Positions 13,201-25,200 of a stretch of 64,000 nt of DNA are shown piece after piece. A model generated the notes under the pieces. The model ran no database searches and was not told the DNA's origin. It saw only the letters and a program-made list of their open reading frames with translations. Each line of letters opens with the position of its first letter. Within the stretch, counting starts at the first letter, position 1. A program made the translations under genes and the position numbers. The DNA is from Myrica gale. Taxonomy: Eukaryota; Streptophyta; Magnoliopsida; Fagales; Myricaceae. The stretch is taken from the NCBI GenBank assembly GCA_963930655.1, contig OZ005610.1, positions 19,227,001 to 19,291,000 on the forward strand, written 5' to 3'.

Positions 13201-16200
13201 CATATCGAATTGTAAAAGACCACTTTCTCATCTTTTTTTGAGATTTATTAGCCCAATGAACAAAAAGAAGAGTTTATACCCATCAAGTTCCACAAGAAGT
13301 TGATTAATGAAAGCCTCATGATCCTGCTTTTTAGTGTGAATAAACTTCCCACGTACGCCAGCAAAGAGGTCGAAATCCTCCACAAATATAATGACAGGTG
13401 CCTGGAAGTAGCATTATGCAACTTTGACAAAGTTAGTTCATAAGAAATAAAACTTGTATCTGAGAACTCAGATTAAGCTCCCCACTAAAATACATAAGGG
13501 AAACTATAATCTCAACACCAGTTAGCATACTTGGTCAAGTGACTCTTTGAAAATCCAGCAAAAATCTTAAGATAGCATGTGGAAGGACAGCCCATGCTAG
13601 AACATTGAAAAAAAAAAAAGAGACAATATCCAACTGCCAAGAAAGAAACATACGTATATGCGCCTAGCATGGGGAGACAAAAACAAACACCCAGGTCTTG
13701 AATCATGTCAGAACATTTAACCAAAAGCCTAAGTTTGGTAGAGACCCAAACAAGTACATAAAACCCATAACCAAGCCTTTATGCGAACGACCTAGAACCA
13801 TTCATTGGCAACTTCATTAAGTGGAGGATGGAAGATATCAACCAATGTTCTCCTAACTAATGCCTCACACGATCTAAAAAACCATATTTGCAGCAGTCGT
13901 CGATGGAATTAAGATAATTACTAGATTACAACAAAAATATAAATCAGCAAATAGTTTTTGGTCCAAATCGCATCTCCTTTTCCTCATAGTATTGCATGGA
14001 CAGTGAGATCATTCAAGCTTGAAGGAGTCATAAATAATACCTATACCATAAATACTAAAATAAATAAAGCCACAAAGAGACTAAGGTAATGTTTGGTTGC
14101 AAAAAATTCTCCAAATTTGTATAACATTTGATAGTGCTATGAATATTTAGGTAGATTGGAATTTTATTGGGGTTTGAAAAAGCTGGTGAAAAATTTTAAA
14201 AATATTTGGGCTGTGTTTGCATGGGGTGAAAAAAAATTGTTGGAAGTAGTGTAGATTCTCTTGGGATTGGTGAAAAGGTTGTTGGAGTTTATAAAAAGGT
14301 ATTAGAGTTTGTAAAATGTATTGGATTTGGTGAAAAAATTATGTGAAAAATTTTTAAATTTTCGGCATCCAAACATAGGCTTGGTTGTAAATTGATTTTT
14401 AATGGAGTTTGTAAAAAGATATTCAGAGAGATGATTTGATGAAATTTTTTAATAAAAAAGTATTGGAGTTTGGTGAAAAAGTATGTCGAGAGAAGATTTG
14501 ATGGAATTTTTTTTGAAAATGTATTAAAGTCTGTGTGAAAAGGTGTTAGAGTTTGTGCTGAATTTCTTGAGATTTTAGATGTTCAGTTATGAATTTTTTT
14601 TCCTTTCAAAAAATTTACTCAAAATGGTGAATTTTTCACATGGCCGAACATCACCTAAGAATCTACTTGAAGATAACTAGAGGCTTTATCCAAATATCTC
14701 CATGTTATTCAGATTAAAGTTCTCAATTTAATCTATTTGGCAGTTCTAGTCCTTCCAAGCTACAGGAACATAGGAATCAAATAAAGTGGAAGAAAACCAT
14801 ACGATTTTTTATAGCTTATTTCAAAACAAGAGAAGAGATTAGAAAGGGTGAAAAGAAAGGCCGGCAAAGTACATGAGCATCATATGAAGTTCAATTTCTA
14901 GATGTATAGTCTATATTGAAACGCCAGCATTAACAACCAGGAAAGGAAAAACAAAAAACAAAGAGAAAGGCTTAAGAAAGACAACCAAATCTCTTGCTGT
15001 TTGGAACAGTTCCCTAACATTTGATGCACTTTGTCCGACCCATAGTCCAGCCTCCAACTCTTGGGCTTCAACATTAACAACAGGCACCTTAGCTTCTGCA
15101 GCTATAGCCAATGCTAGAGATGTCTTTCCGGTTCCCCTCTCCCCTACAATCAGAACTCCCTGCAACATAAGCATGGAGTACCTAAGAAGCCGATCATATA
15201 CAACTCACATGAACACACACATTTTCTGATTGTCCAAAACAAAATCGCAGCTTACAGCACCAACAAAAAGCAGCAAGTCCCCAACAAGAGCAAAATCTCA
15301 ACCTGGCCACATTACTACTTCAAGAATCAAGACCTTCAAACCTTCTAGTCGACAGTTTTTCATGCTACGAAAAATTAAGGACCAGGGTAATATTCAAAAG
15401 GTAATAAAGAATGTCCCTTTAGAATCTCAACCAAGTATACAAAGAAATAGAAGAAACATAATAACTGCTTCTCAATAACTAGTCAGAGGTGAGCATATTC
15501 TCTACTTATCAAAAAAAAAAGGTGAGTTCTCTAAAACTGGTAGAACTAACTCCTATATATGGGACATAGAGAACATGATATGTATATTAGATGGAATATA
15601 ACTCTTATTTAGATATACAGAAACACACTTTTAAGCCCCAAATACTTATTAATTGCACAGTGAACAATGACAGGATATTTATTCATCTAAATGATCAAAT
15701 GTCAGATTACCTATTTCTTTGCAAAAAGACAAAAATAGATTGAAAAATGTATCATCTCTAGAATAACATACCCGAGGTGCACGAGCACCCATCTCTTGGA
15801 ATGCACTAGGATTCTGTAGAAATGCCACAACTTCATTGATTTCCTCCCTCATGGAATCGACACTAGCAAAGTCCTTTAATGGTATTGGAGGATTCTTCAC
15901 CCTCTGGATACAACATACGGGTCAGAAAATTCGCTGGTTTACAAATTCTTTTTGTTATAAATTAAAGAAGCTTTCCAGCGCAAATGATAAACCTTCATTC
16001 TTTCAAAAGCAGCACTAATGGGATCAATGCCAGCTTTTTTCTTAAGTTTGATCCTTCTCACTCTGTAATTAAGATATGCTTTCTGCAAGATAGCATGGAG
16101 ATAACAACTTAATTCAGTCAACTGCACATCAAAGTCCCCAAAATAATAACTTTTTGAACGTAAAACAGAGGCAATTGTCAAGGCAAAAAGTGGTTCTTTG

Positions 16201-19200
16201 ATGGCCATCAAAGCGACCACAATATCCAAAAACCAAGTAGGCTGAAGTTAAAACTGTGAATGCAGCCACTAAGCTAGATCATCCTCTGTTTTTTTTTTTT
16301 TATAAGAAGAACTTTATTGAAGAGAAAGAAAATGGTAAGAAAATGGTAACAGTACTGAAAACCTACTCTAAAGAAACTACAAAGCTAAGAAAATCATCAA
16401 AATCAGAAAAATGAGAGCCTAAAACAGCAGAGGCTCAAAGAAAAAGGGAATACATCAACAACCCCCTCAACCCCTCAGAAGACCTAGAAGAGTTCTCGAA
16501 ACACCTCTTGTTCCGCTCCCTCCATATGACCCACCAAACGCACAACGGAATCATCTTCCACACCCTCGTTGCAAGAGGGTTGTTGAACTTCCGCTTCCAA
16601 CAATACAACACCTCACTCACCTTAGAAGGCATAACCCAACAAAAGTTCAAGATGCTAAGCACATGAGACCACAAATCCCTTGCCACGGCACAGTGAAGGA
16701 GGATATGATCCACCGATTCACCGTTGCACCTACAAAGATAGCACCAATCGGGTAGGCAAACACCACGCCTCCTCAAATTATCCGTGGTCAAAATTTGCCC
16801 GTGCACTGCCTCCCACACAAAAAAGGAAACTCTCATAGGAACAAGGGACCTCCAAATCTGCCTCCATGGAAAAGACAACACACGGCAACAAGAAAGAAGC
16901 CCATACATCGACTTCACCGAGAAGATGTCGTTCGTGGTGCCCATCCAGCGTATCTTGTCTTCAGCCCCACTCCTCAAAGGCTTGGAATAAAGAAGAGAAT
17001 AAAAAGTCTAAAATACCTCAACTTCCCAATCATTTGCAGCCCTTAAAAACTGAACATTCCAAGCACCCATACCCGAATTCCTCTCCCAATAATCCGCCAC
17101 CCAAGCGTCCTTGTTACGAGCTATGGAGAAGAGAGACGGGAAGGCAAGCCTCAAAGGACTCTCCCCACACCAGAGGTCACTCCAAAAGCGAATTCTATGG
17201 CCACAACCAGCCTCGAACCTTATGAATTGGCTAAAAGGAGCCCACCCCTTGCTTATAAACCTCCAAAGACCAACTCCATAATTTCCTCTTCTCTGAATGG
17301 TGTTCCACCCACCCAACTCACTTCCAAACTTCTCCACAATAACATTCCACCACAGACTGTGACGTTCAAAAGCAAAGCGCCACAGCCACTTCCCAAGCAA
17401 AGCCTTGTTAAAAGCGATTAAGTGCCTAATACCCAGCCCACCTTGCTTGATAGGGCAACACACTGTCTCCCAATTAAGCAGGTGAAACTTGTGCATAGTC
17501 TCAGTGCTACCCCACAAGAAGTCCCTCTGTAACTTCTCCAATCTACAAGCCACGACTGAAGGAATGGGGAAGAGAGATAAGAAGTAAGTCGGGAGATTAG
17601 CAAGAGTGGACTTGATCAAAGTGACTCTACCACCTTTCGAAAGATAGCACTGCTTCCATCCCGCTAACCTCTTCTCCATTCTCTCAATGATGTCATTCCA
17701 AATAGTAATGCTTTTGAAGCGAGCCCCCAAGGGGAGATCCAGATAAGTGATAGGCAGAGAAGCGACCTTACAACCCAAAGTATCAGCCAAGATATGGGCA
17801 TTTCCCACCTCTCCAATGGGAATGGCCTCAGGGCATTTCCCACCTCTCCAATGGGAACGTTCGGGGACGGCGGGGTTCACTAGTGCCATGTTGGAATTCT
17901 CAGAGTTTATTGATGAGACGCAGTTGATCGACTCTCCCTTGTTGGGGGGTCACTTCACGTGTTCTATAGGAAGGAATGTTCACTCTTGGTCCAGGATTGA
18001 CCGCTTTCTTTTTACTCCTAGTTGGGAGTCTTGGTTTCCGGATGTTTCTCAAAAAAGGATGCCTCGTCTGTTATCGGATCACTTTCCGATAAGCTTGGAG
18101 TGTGGGGCTGTGGGCAGCGGTAAGAGGCAGATTCGAAAATATGTGGCTCAAGGCGGATGGGTTCGTTGATATGGTAAGGTTGTGGTGGAGGTCTTATGTT
18201 TTTTCTGGCTCGCCTAGTTTTGTACTTCATTCGAAATTAAAGGCTCTTAAGAGGGATCTCATGGTTTGGAATCGTGAGGTGTTCGGGAATGTTGCCTTTA
18301 AGAAGTCTTCGCTGCTACATGAACTCTCTTCTCTTGATGCTTTGGAAGAAAGGGAGCTTCTTGATGAGTGGGGCCGTGCAAGGAAGTTAGAAGTTTCTGG
18401 GGAGTTAGAGTTCTTGAATGATATGGAGGAGACTAGTTGGAGGCAAAAATCTAGAGCTCTTTGGCTCAAAGATGGTGACAGAGGTACCAAGTTTTTTCAC
18501 CGAGTGGCCAACTCCAATCGGAAAGTTAATTTTAGAGTGTCCTCAGCGAACAACAAATGAGAGATGCACACCCTACCTCTTCCAACCGAGAATCCCTCAA
18601 TGGATCTCACCTCCACCAACCTAGTCAGCATCCGACTCAGAGCTTCCATAACAATCACAAATAAAAAGGGCGAGAGAGGGTCGCCTTGGCGCAAACCGCG
18701 AGAGTCGCTAAAGAAGCCCTTGGGAGACCCGTTCACCATAACCGAAAAGCTGGGAGAAGAAATGCAGAACTCCATCCATTTACACCACTTTTCACCAAAC
18801 TCACACCTCCGCAACAAGTAAAGGAGGAAACTCCAATTGACGTGATCATAAGCCTTATGGATATCGAGCTTGCAGAGCATTCCAGGCAGATTAGAACACG
18901 CATCATATGACTATAGAACACTTGAACAAAGTCAACTTTCAAGATACCGAAAGTCCAGCAATATAAGCTTTCCAAATTATAATATCGTATCACATTTTCA
19001 AAGAAAATATTAGCAAGTTTGACACAAAGAAGTGTCTAGTTTGCACACAGTCATCAACCATTAGGCTAAGAAATAGTCATCCACCATCAGTGTGAATAAT
19101 TTTGGCAGCTTCAAAATGCGGTAGCAAGATGAGGTATTGAATGAAGTCAAACCAGAACTTTTTCTTAGTTGTGACTTCAAGATAGGTATCATGATGCAAA

Positions 19201-22200
19201 ACCACAGATCAAAGCCATGGTAATTATCATGCAGATAAGATGGTTAGGAATGCTAGACTCATACATTATGGATTATGCGACACTTTAAATTGTAACATAA
19301 GAATCAGATGAAGAGTTGATAATCAAGTAGGAAGAAAACAATACCACTCTTCGTAACTTCCACAAGTTTGGATCTCTACGTAAAGGCCCATAACCAAGAA
19401 GTCTTGGAATTTTTCTCTTCACAAAACGGATAACATGAAACAAAACAAATCCGTATATAATGCTTCTAATGGCAAACCAAAGAAACCACTGCATGTCATC
19501 TTTTTTTCGGGATTTAAACCTTGATTCCGCCTCAGACTGACATTTCAAGTACCATGTTGTGCCAACAGCTTGATCTATTTCCTCTGGCCATGCCATCCCC
19601 AACTTCATCCTTACCTACAATAGGACACGAATTACAAACAGAAGCAGCAGAATTCAGCGGATTCCCTCATAATAATAGCAATAAGAACGACATTAAGAGT
19701 AGAAATTATGTTTCTCAAATCTCATGAGTCCAAAAAATTGATACCCGGTAAGGAATTATTAGCTCCACAATAGGAAACACAACCATCATCAGAATGTCAT
19801 CATTTATGTCTTGAATTTTCTGGAAAACCCAATCCCTTATATACGATACAATTCTAGTCTTCCACAATCCAGTCAAGCACTGACGAGATAGCCTCATAGT
19901 CAATAGAAACTGTTGGCGGAAGTCCAACTCTGAAAAAGGAATCCACATGATGCGAACAGTGGTTGGAATACCACAGGCAAGCATTTTCATATATAGCCCA
20001 TCAAACCCTCTAAAATCTTCAAAAATCATTTCAAATTCCTGGAATTAGAATGACAACATTAGAAACTACATCCACTAACTCAAAGTGAGAATAAAACAAA
20101 GAGCAGGCAAACAAAACCTTAATGTCAACATAATATTGCTTGTCGTCCCCCTTCAGTACAATATACATGACAGCCCAATCATGCCTGATTTGAACATGTT
20201 CCACTAGTTTCTTGGACACAGCATATGGAACAGCCACCGGATCCATTTCCCATCTATTCTTCTCTTGATCATACCAAGTCTTCGACACCACTCTATCTCG
20301 GTCCAGCAGAATACGCTCCTAATGAACATTTACTGAATGGTGAACAACTCAAAAACTTCGAAAGAATTGCCTCCAATTTCACATGCAAAAAACCCAGTGT
20401 GACCGTGAAAGAGCAAGCCAGTGATTTTCTTCCATGTTTCAGGGAAGCTTATTAAATGACAAGTAAAAACGTCTTTAATTAATCTAATTCACATCAACAA
20501 TCTTAGCTGAAAATGTAGATCCTGAAGACTAAGAAAGATCCAAATATTGATCAATGAAGCATGTTTTACATTTCTGAAAGAAAAAAAAATTAAAATCATA
20601 AAGATTCAATTCTTCAAGTTGCCATAGAAAACATCAAAAACAAAATTTGATTAGACAAAGCAGCATGATACGCGACCTGCAAATAGGAGGGATTGACTGT
20701 AGTAACATCATCAAGGACATTATTCGAACAACTTGCATGATTCATGGCATTAAAGCAAACAACTAGGTTGAATGCTTAAATCATATAAAAGCTTCTCAAA
20801 CTTCCTATTACAGATGTGAGTTATGCGAGTCAATGTCAACTTAATGCTCCGGTTCACCAGTTGAAACACAATCCCTAAGGAAAGTGAAGGCGATGTAAAA
20901 CAAAAAAAAAATCCACTGCTTCTCTTCAGGCCAATGACCTCCCCTGTCCAAACAAAGGACGAAATAATAAACAATTTTCCTCCATTAGCAAGTTATACAA
21001 ACAGCCATTGGATTTTAAATCCACGACTTCAACCTCCAGTTTGTTCTTAGAAGGAGATAGCCATTTGAGCTAAAGCTCATTAACATAGTATAAAAAAATT
21101 ACAAACGCAAACACAAGATTCCACCAAACTTGACTACAACTGAATATTTAAAGCAAACAGATACCTGTCTTTGTGCCACATATTGTTTTCCAAAGTCAAC
21201 ATTTTCTAACAACTTTCTTTTTACATCTGCCTTGGCTTCTTCACGCCACTTCTTCCAACCATGGAACAAATGGAGGCTAATAGACTTGGGAACCACAACC
21301 TCCTTATCTCCAAACATCCACTTCAATTCCACTTCTGGAAAACCCTTCAGCACTTCATCTTCTGGTGTGTTTACTACAAAACGCTTTTCACCACCGAACT
21401 TCTTCATATTCTTTCTTATACTAGCCTCTAGTTTTCTTTGCAGCTCCCTTGAGTCTTTAAGGCCTTCTTTTATATGTTGAGCAAAATCTACGGACTCTTG
21501 ATCAAACAAAGGTCCAAGATCCTCCAACTCCAAGATGCTAGGTAGAATCATTTGTTCCAAATGTTTTCTTTGTGCACTAGCCAAATCTTTCTGAAGATCA
21601 GATTTAGAAAGCTTGCTGATCATGCTTTTTGGCAGACTGCAACCATATGATACCCAATACTAACATAAGGAAACAAATATCCATTAACGTGCATACAAAG
21701 AGAAACAAATTGAAGATAAGGCAGCCAAAACAATTAAAAAGAACTATCAGAAATGAGAAAGACTCATTTCATCAACTCCACTAATGTACAAATACACATG
21801 TGGTGTGTGGCTATAAGCTGGAGGCACAACAAACCTCGGAGGCCCACGGTGCTGCTGTTAAGGAAGCCCAAATTGGTCATGACTTTCGGGGAGAGCCCAA
21901 CAAGGAGGGATCGGGTGTGGGCCTAGGGTGTTTTGCGGTGGATCGAGCTGATGGGCAGCCTCATGGGTCCGACGGGTTGGAGCTTTCAACCCAGTTGCGA
22001 CCGGCACTTTTGGAGCCGACCCGAAGTCCTTCGTCAAGTAGATCGGTGACTCCTGTCGCCGGCGTGGGACAAACGACGCCGACGACATACTTGGCGCCAA
22101 GTCTTTCGGCAGCAAGCCCAGTTGCAACCGACATGTCTGGAGCCGACCCGAAGCCCCCGGTGTGTAGATCGGCGATTTCTGTCGCCGGCGTGGGACAGAC

Positions 22201-25200
22201 GACGCCGACGAAATGCTTGGGGGCTCCTGACGGCTGGGGGTTGGATGTATCGGCGTCGGGATTGTCGCTGGAGATGATGGCTGCGACGGGAAAGGGGTCG
22301 ACGGATTCTTTCGGGACGAGATCTGTACAGGTACATTCTCCATCTCTAGATTTGGGTGTTGTAGGAGAGGGAGTTGAGATGGGAGATCCAGTGATGCCTA
22401 AGGTTATGGAGGAGGGGGAAATTGTTGAAGTAGGCAATTTTGTGGCTTCGGAGGTGGAGGAATTTATTGGTGCTGATTTGGTGCAGTTAGTTAAGGATGT
22501 AAATGCAGAGACTATTCCGATGGGAGATGTCTATTTCAACAGACAGGGTGGGGATACTGAAACTGGAGGATTTGAGATGTCTGCTAAGCCTCTGCGGATG
22601 CTTCTACCTCAACAGACTCCTTCTAGTTGGGTTCTGGAAAAGGTTGAGTCTTTCAGGCACCTAGTGGGTGTTTCCTGTGAGGGGCATGAGACTGAGATGT
22701 TGAATCTGTTTGCAGCTTTAGAGAAAGGGAGGGTACAATCCTGTGGGAAATCAGTGAGGCGGTCGGGTGGTAAATTGGTGAGGGAAATGAAGGCCTTAGT
22801 GTCTTCGGTGAATTATGATGCTTCTAGTTCTCGACGGAACATGAAGTCGGGGAGGGCCTTAGCTATTGTATCATGAAGCCTAAGATCGTCAGTTGGAATG
22901 TTAGGGGGCTCAATAGCGTTATGAAATGTAAGGGAGTGGGGAATCTGTTACGAGGGTGGAAGGCAGATCTTGTGTGTCTCCAGGAGACTAAAGTGTCGTT
23001 TGTGTCGAGGGCTTTGGTGAAGCGGGTGTGGGGTGGACCTCACGTTCAGTGGTGTAACATGGAGGCTGTAGGTGCCTCGGGTGGTATTTTGATTCTCTGG
23101 GATTCTCGGGTTTTAGAGATGGAGGACTTGTGTTTTGGCTCCTACTCTATCTCGGTGTTGTTCAGGAATGTTGACGATGGTGTTGTGTGGGTGTTCTCTG
23201 GTGTTTATGGTCCGAACGATGATAGTTGTAGGCAGCTATTATGGGATGAGTTGGCGGGCATCTCTTCGTTGTGGAGTTTTCCTTGGTGTATTGGAGGAGA
23301 TTTTAATATTACTCGTTTTCCTAGGGAACGGTCTGGGAGTGGGGGGCGCAGGAGTGCTATGTCTGCCTTCTCCAATTTCATCTCCGAGTGCGGTTTGGTG
23401 GATCTCGCGCTGGCGGGTGGGTTATATACTTGGTCTAATGGTAGAGACCATCAGGTGTGGTCTAGAATTGACCGCTTTTTGATTAGTTCCAGTTGGGATT
23501 CTATGCACCCGAAGCTTATCCAGCGAAAGTTACCCCGGTTGTATTCGGATCACTTTCCTTTATTGTTGGAGGGCGGGCGATGGGGGGATTCTATGAAACC
23601 TTTTCGCTTTGAGAATATGTGGCTCAAGGTGGAAGGGTTTGTAGAGATGGTTAGGGAGTGGTGGCAGGGCTATGTCTACAGCGGTTCTGCTAGCTTTGTG
23701 CTAGACTCGAAGTTGAAGGCTTTGAAGAAGGATCTTAAAACGTGGAATAGGGATGTCTTCGGAGATCTCTCTGTTAGTAAAACTTCGTTTCTGCAGGAGT
23801 TATCCTCTCTCGATGAGTTGGATGAGAGGGGCATGTTGGATGCGGAGGGTAAGGAGAGGAAGTTGTCTGTATCCAGGGAGCTTGACCGTCTAATCGAGTT
23901 GGAGGAAACGAGTTGGAGACAGAAATCTAGAGCGTTGTGGCTCAAGGAAGGGGATCGTTGTACCAAGTTCTTCCACAAAGTAGCTAACTCTAATCGGAGA
24001 AATAACTCCATTTCCAGCTTGGAGTTAGCGGGGGTGATGGTGGAGGATCCGTCTGTGATCTCAGGAGCGATCGTTGATTATTATGCTTCTTTGTATAAAG
24101 AGCCTTTTGGTTGGCGCCCGTTGTTGGACGGGTTGGAGTTCGGTAGTATTCTGGAGGAGGATGCAGAGCGCATGGAAAGGCAATTTGAGGAGGAGGAGGT
24201 GACTAGTGTGGTGCATAGCATGAATGGTGATAAGGCGCCGGGCCCGGATGGTTTCTCTTTAGCCTTTTTCAAATCTTGCTGGGATGTGGTGAAAAGGGAT
24301 GTGTTGTTGGTGTTTAATGCCTTCGCGACCGAGGGAAAGTTTGTTAGAAGCTTGAATCATTCTTTTATTGTCCTGATACCCAAGAAACCGGGCGCGGTTG
24401 ATCTTAAGGATTTCAGGCCTATCAGTCTTGTGGGTGGTGTCTATAAAATTTTAGCTAAGGTTTTAGCCAACAGATTGAAGATCGTTCTTGACAAGATTAT
24501 ATCTCCTTCTCAAAATGCTTTTGTGAAGGGAAGACAAATTCTGGACTCTGTGCTTGTGGCCAATGAATGCATTGACTCTAGGTTGCGGTCGGGCGATCCA
24601 GGTATGCTTTGCAAGTTGGATGTACAGAAGGCCTATGATCATGTGAATTGGAATTTCCTCATGTACCTTCTGCGGCGATGTGGGTTTGGTGAGAGATGGT
24701 GTAAGTGGATTTTCTACTGCATTTCGACGGTTAAGTTTTCGGTTCTCATTAATGGGTCTCCTAACGGGTTCTTCAGTAGCTCCCGCGGCTTGCGCCAAGG
24801 AGACCCCCTTTCTCCGTTGTTGTTCGCCATTGTGATGGAGGCTTTTAGTCATATGATGGAGGCGGTTGTGGTGCACGGGGGGATACGAGGTTTTAGAGTT
24901 GGAGGGGTGGCGAATGATGGTGTTTCCATTTCACATCTTCTTTTTGCTGATGATACGTTAGTGATGTGTGGGGTGGATGATGAGCAGTTCCGGAATCTCA
25001 GATGTCTCCTACTATGTTTCGAGGCGGTTTCGGGCTTAAAGATTAATCTCTCTAAGTCCGAGGTCATCCCTATTGGTAAAGTGGAGAACGTCCAGGAGTT
25101 GGCGGATATCTTAGGGTGTGGTGTCTCCTCTTTGCCTATTAAGTATCTTGGCCTCCCCTTGGGTGCTTCTTTCAAAAACACTCACATTTGGGATGGGATC

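Larger units (their letters stand above)
16289..18912 (-). mobile_element. LINE C: rearranged L1-type element in FTSHI5 intron 5
   Basis: The T-run 16289-16301 followed by TATAAG marks the 3' end. Minus-strand order: RT start in sense (~18910-18560), an inverted endonuclease/linker piece (plus, ~17851-18545, like 23325-24010 of the intact copy), then the rest of RT and the zf-RVT region in sense (17850-16435, like 25060 to the end). The sense parts bracket a gap of only ~100 bp in the element. No target duplication was recognised. Confidence 0.82.

Noticed and set aside
21640..21800. Target duplication for the intact LINE
   Set aside because: Sequence after the tail (GATGTATCGTAGATGC) has no convincing copy in the 5' flank.
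21858..22437. Three minus-strand frames opposite LINE ORF1
   Set aside because: They arise from GC-rich repetitive ORF1 and are not conserved proteins.
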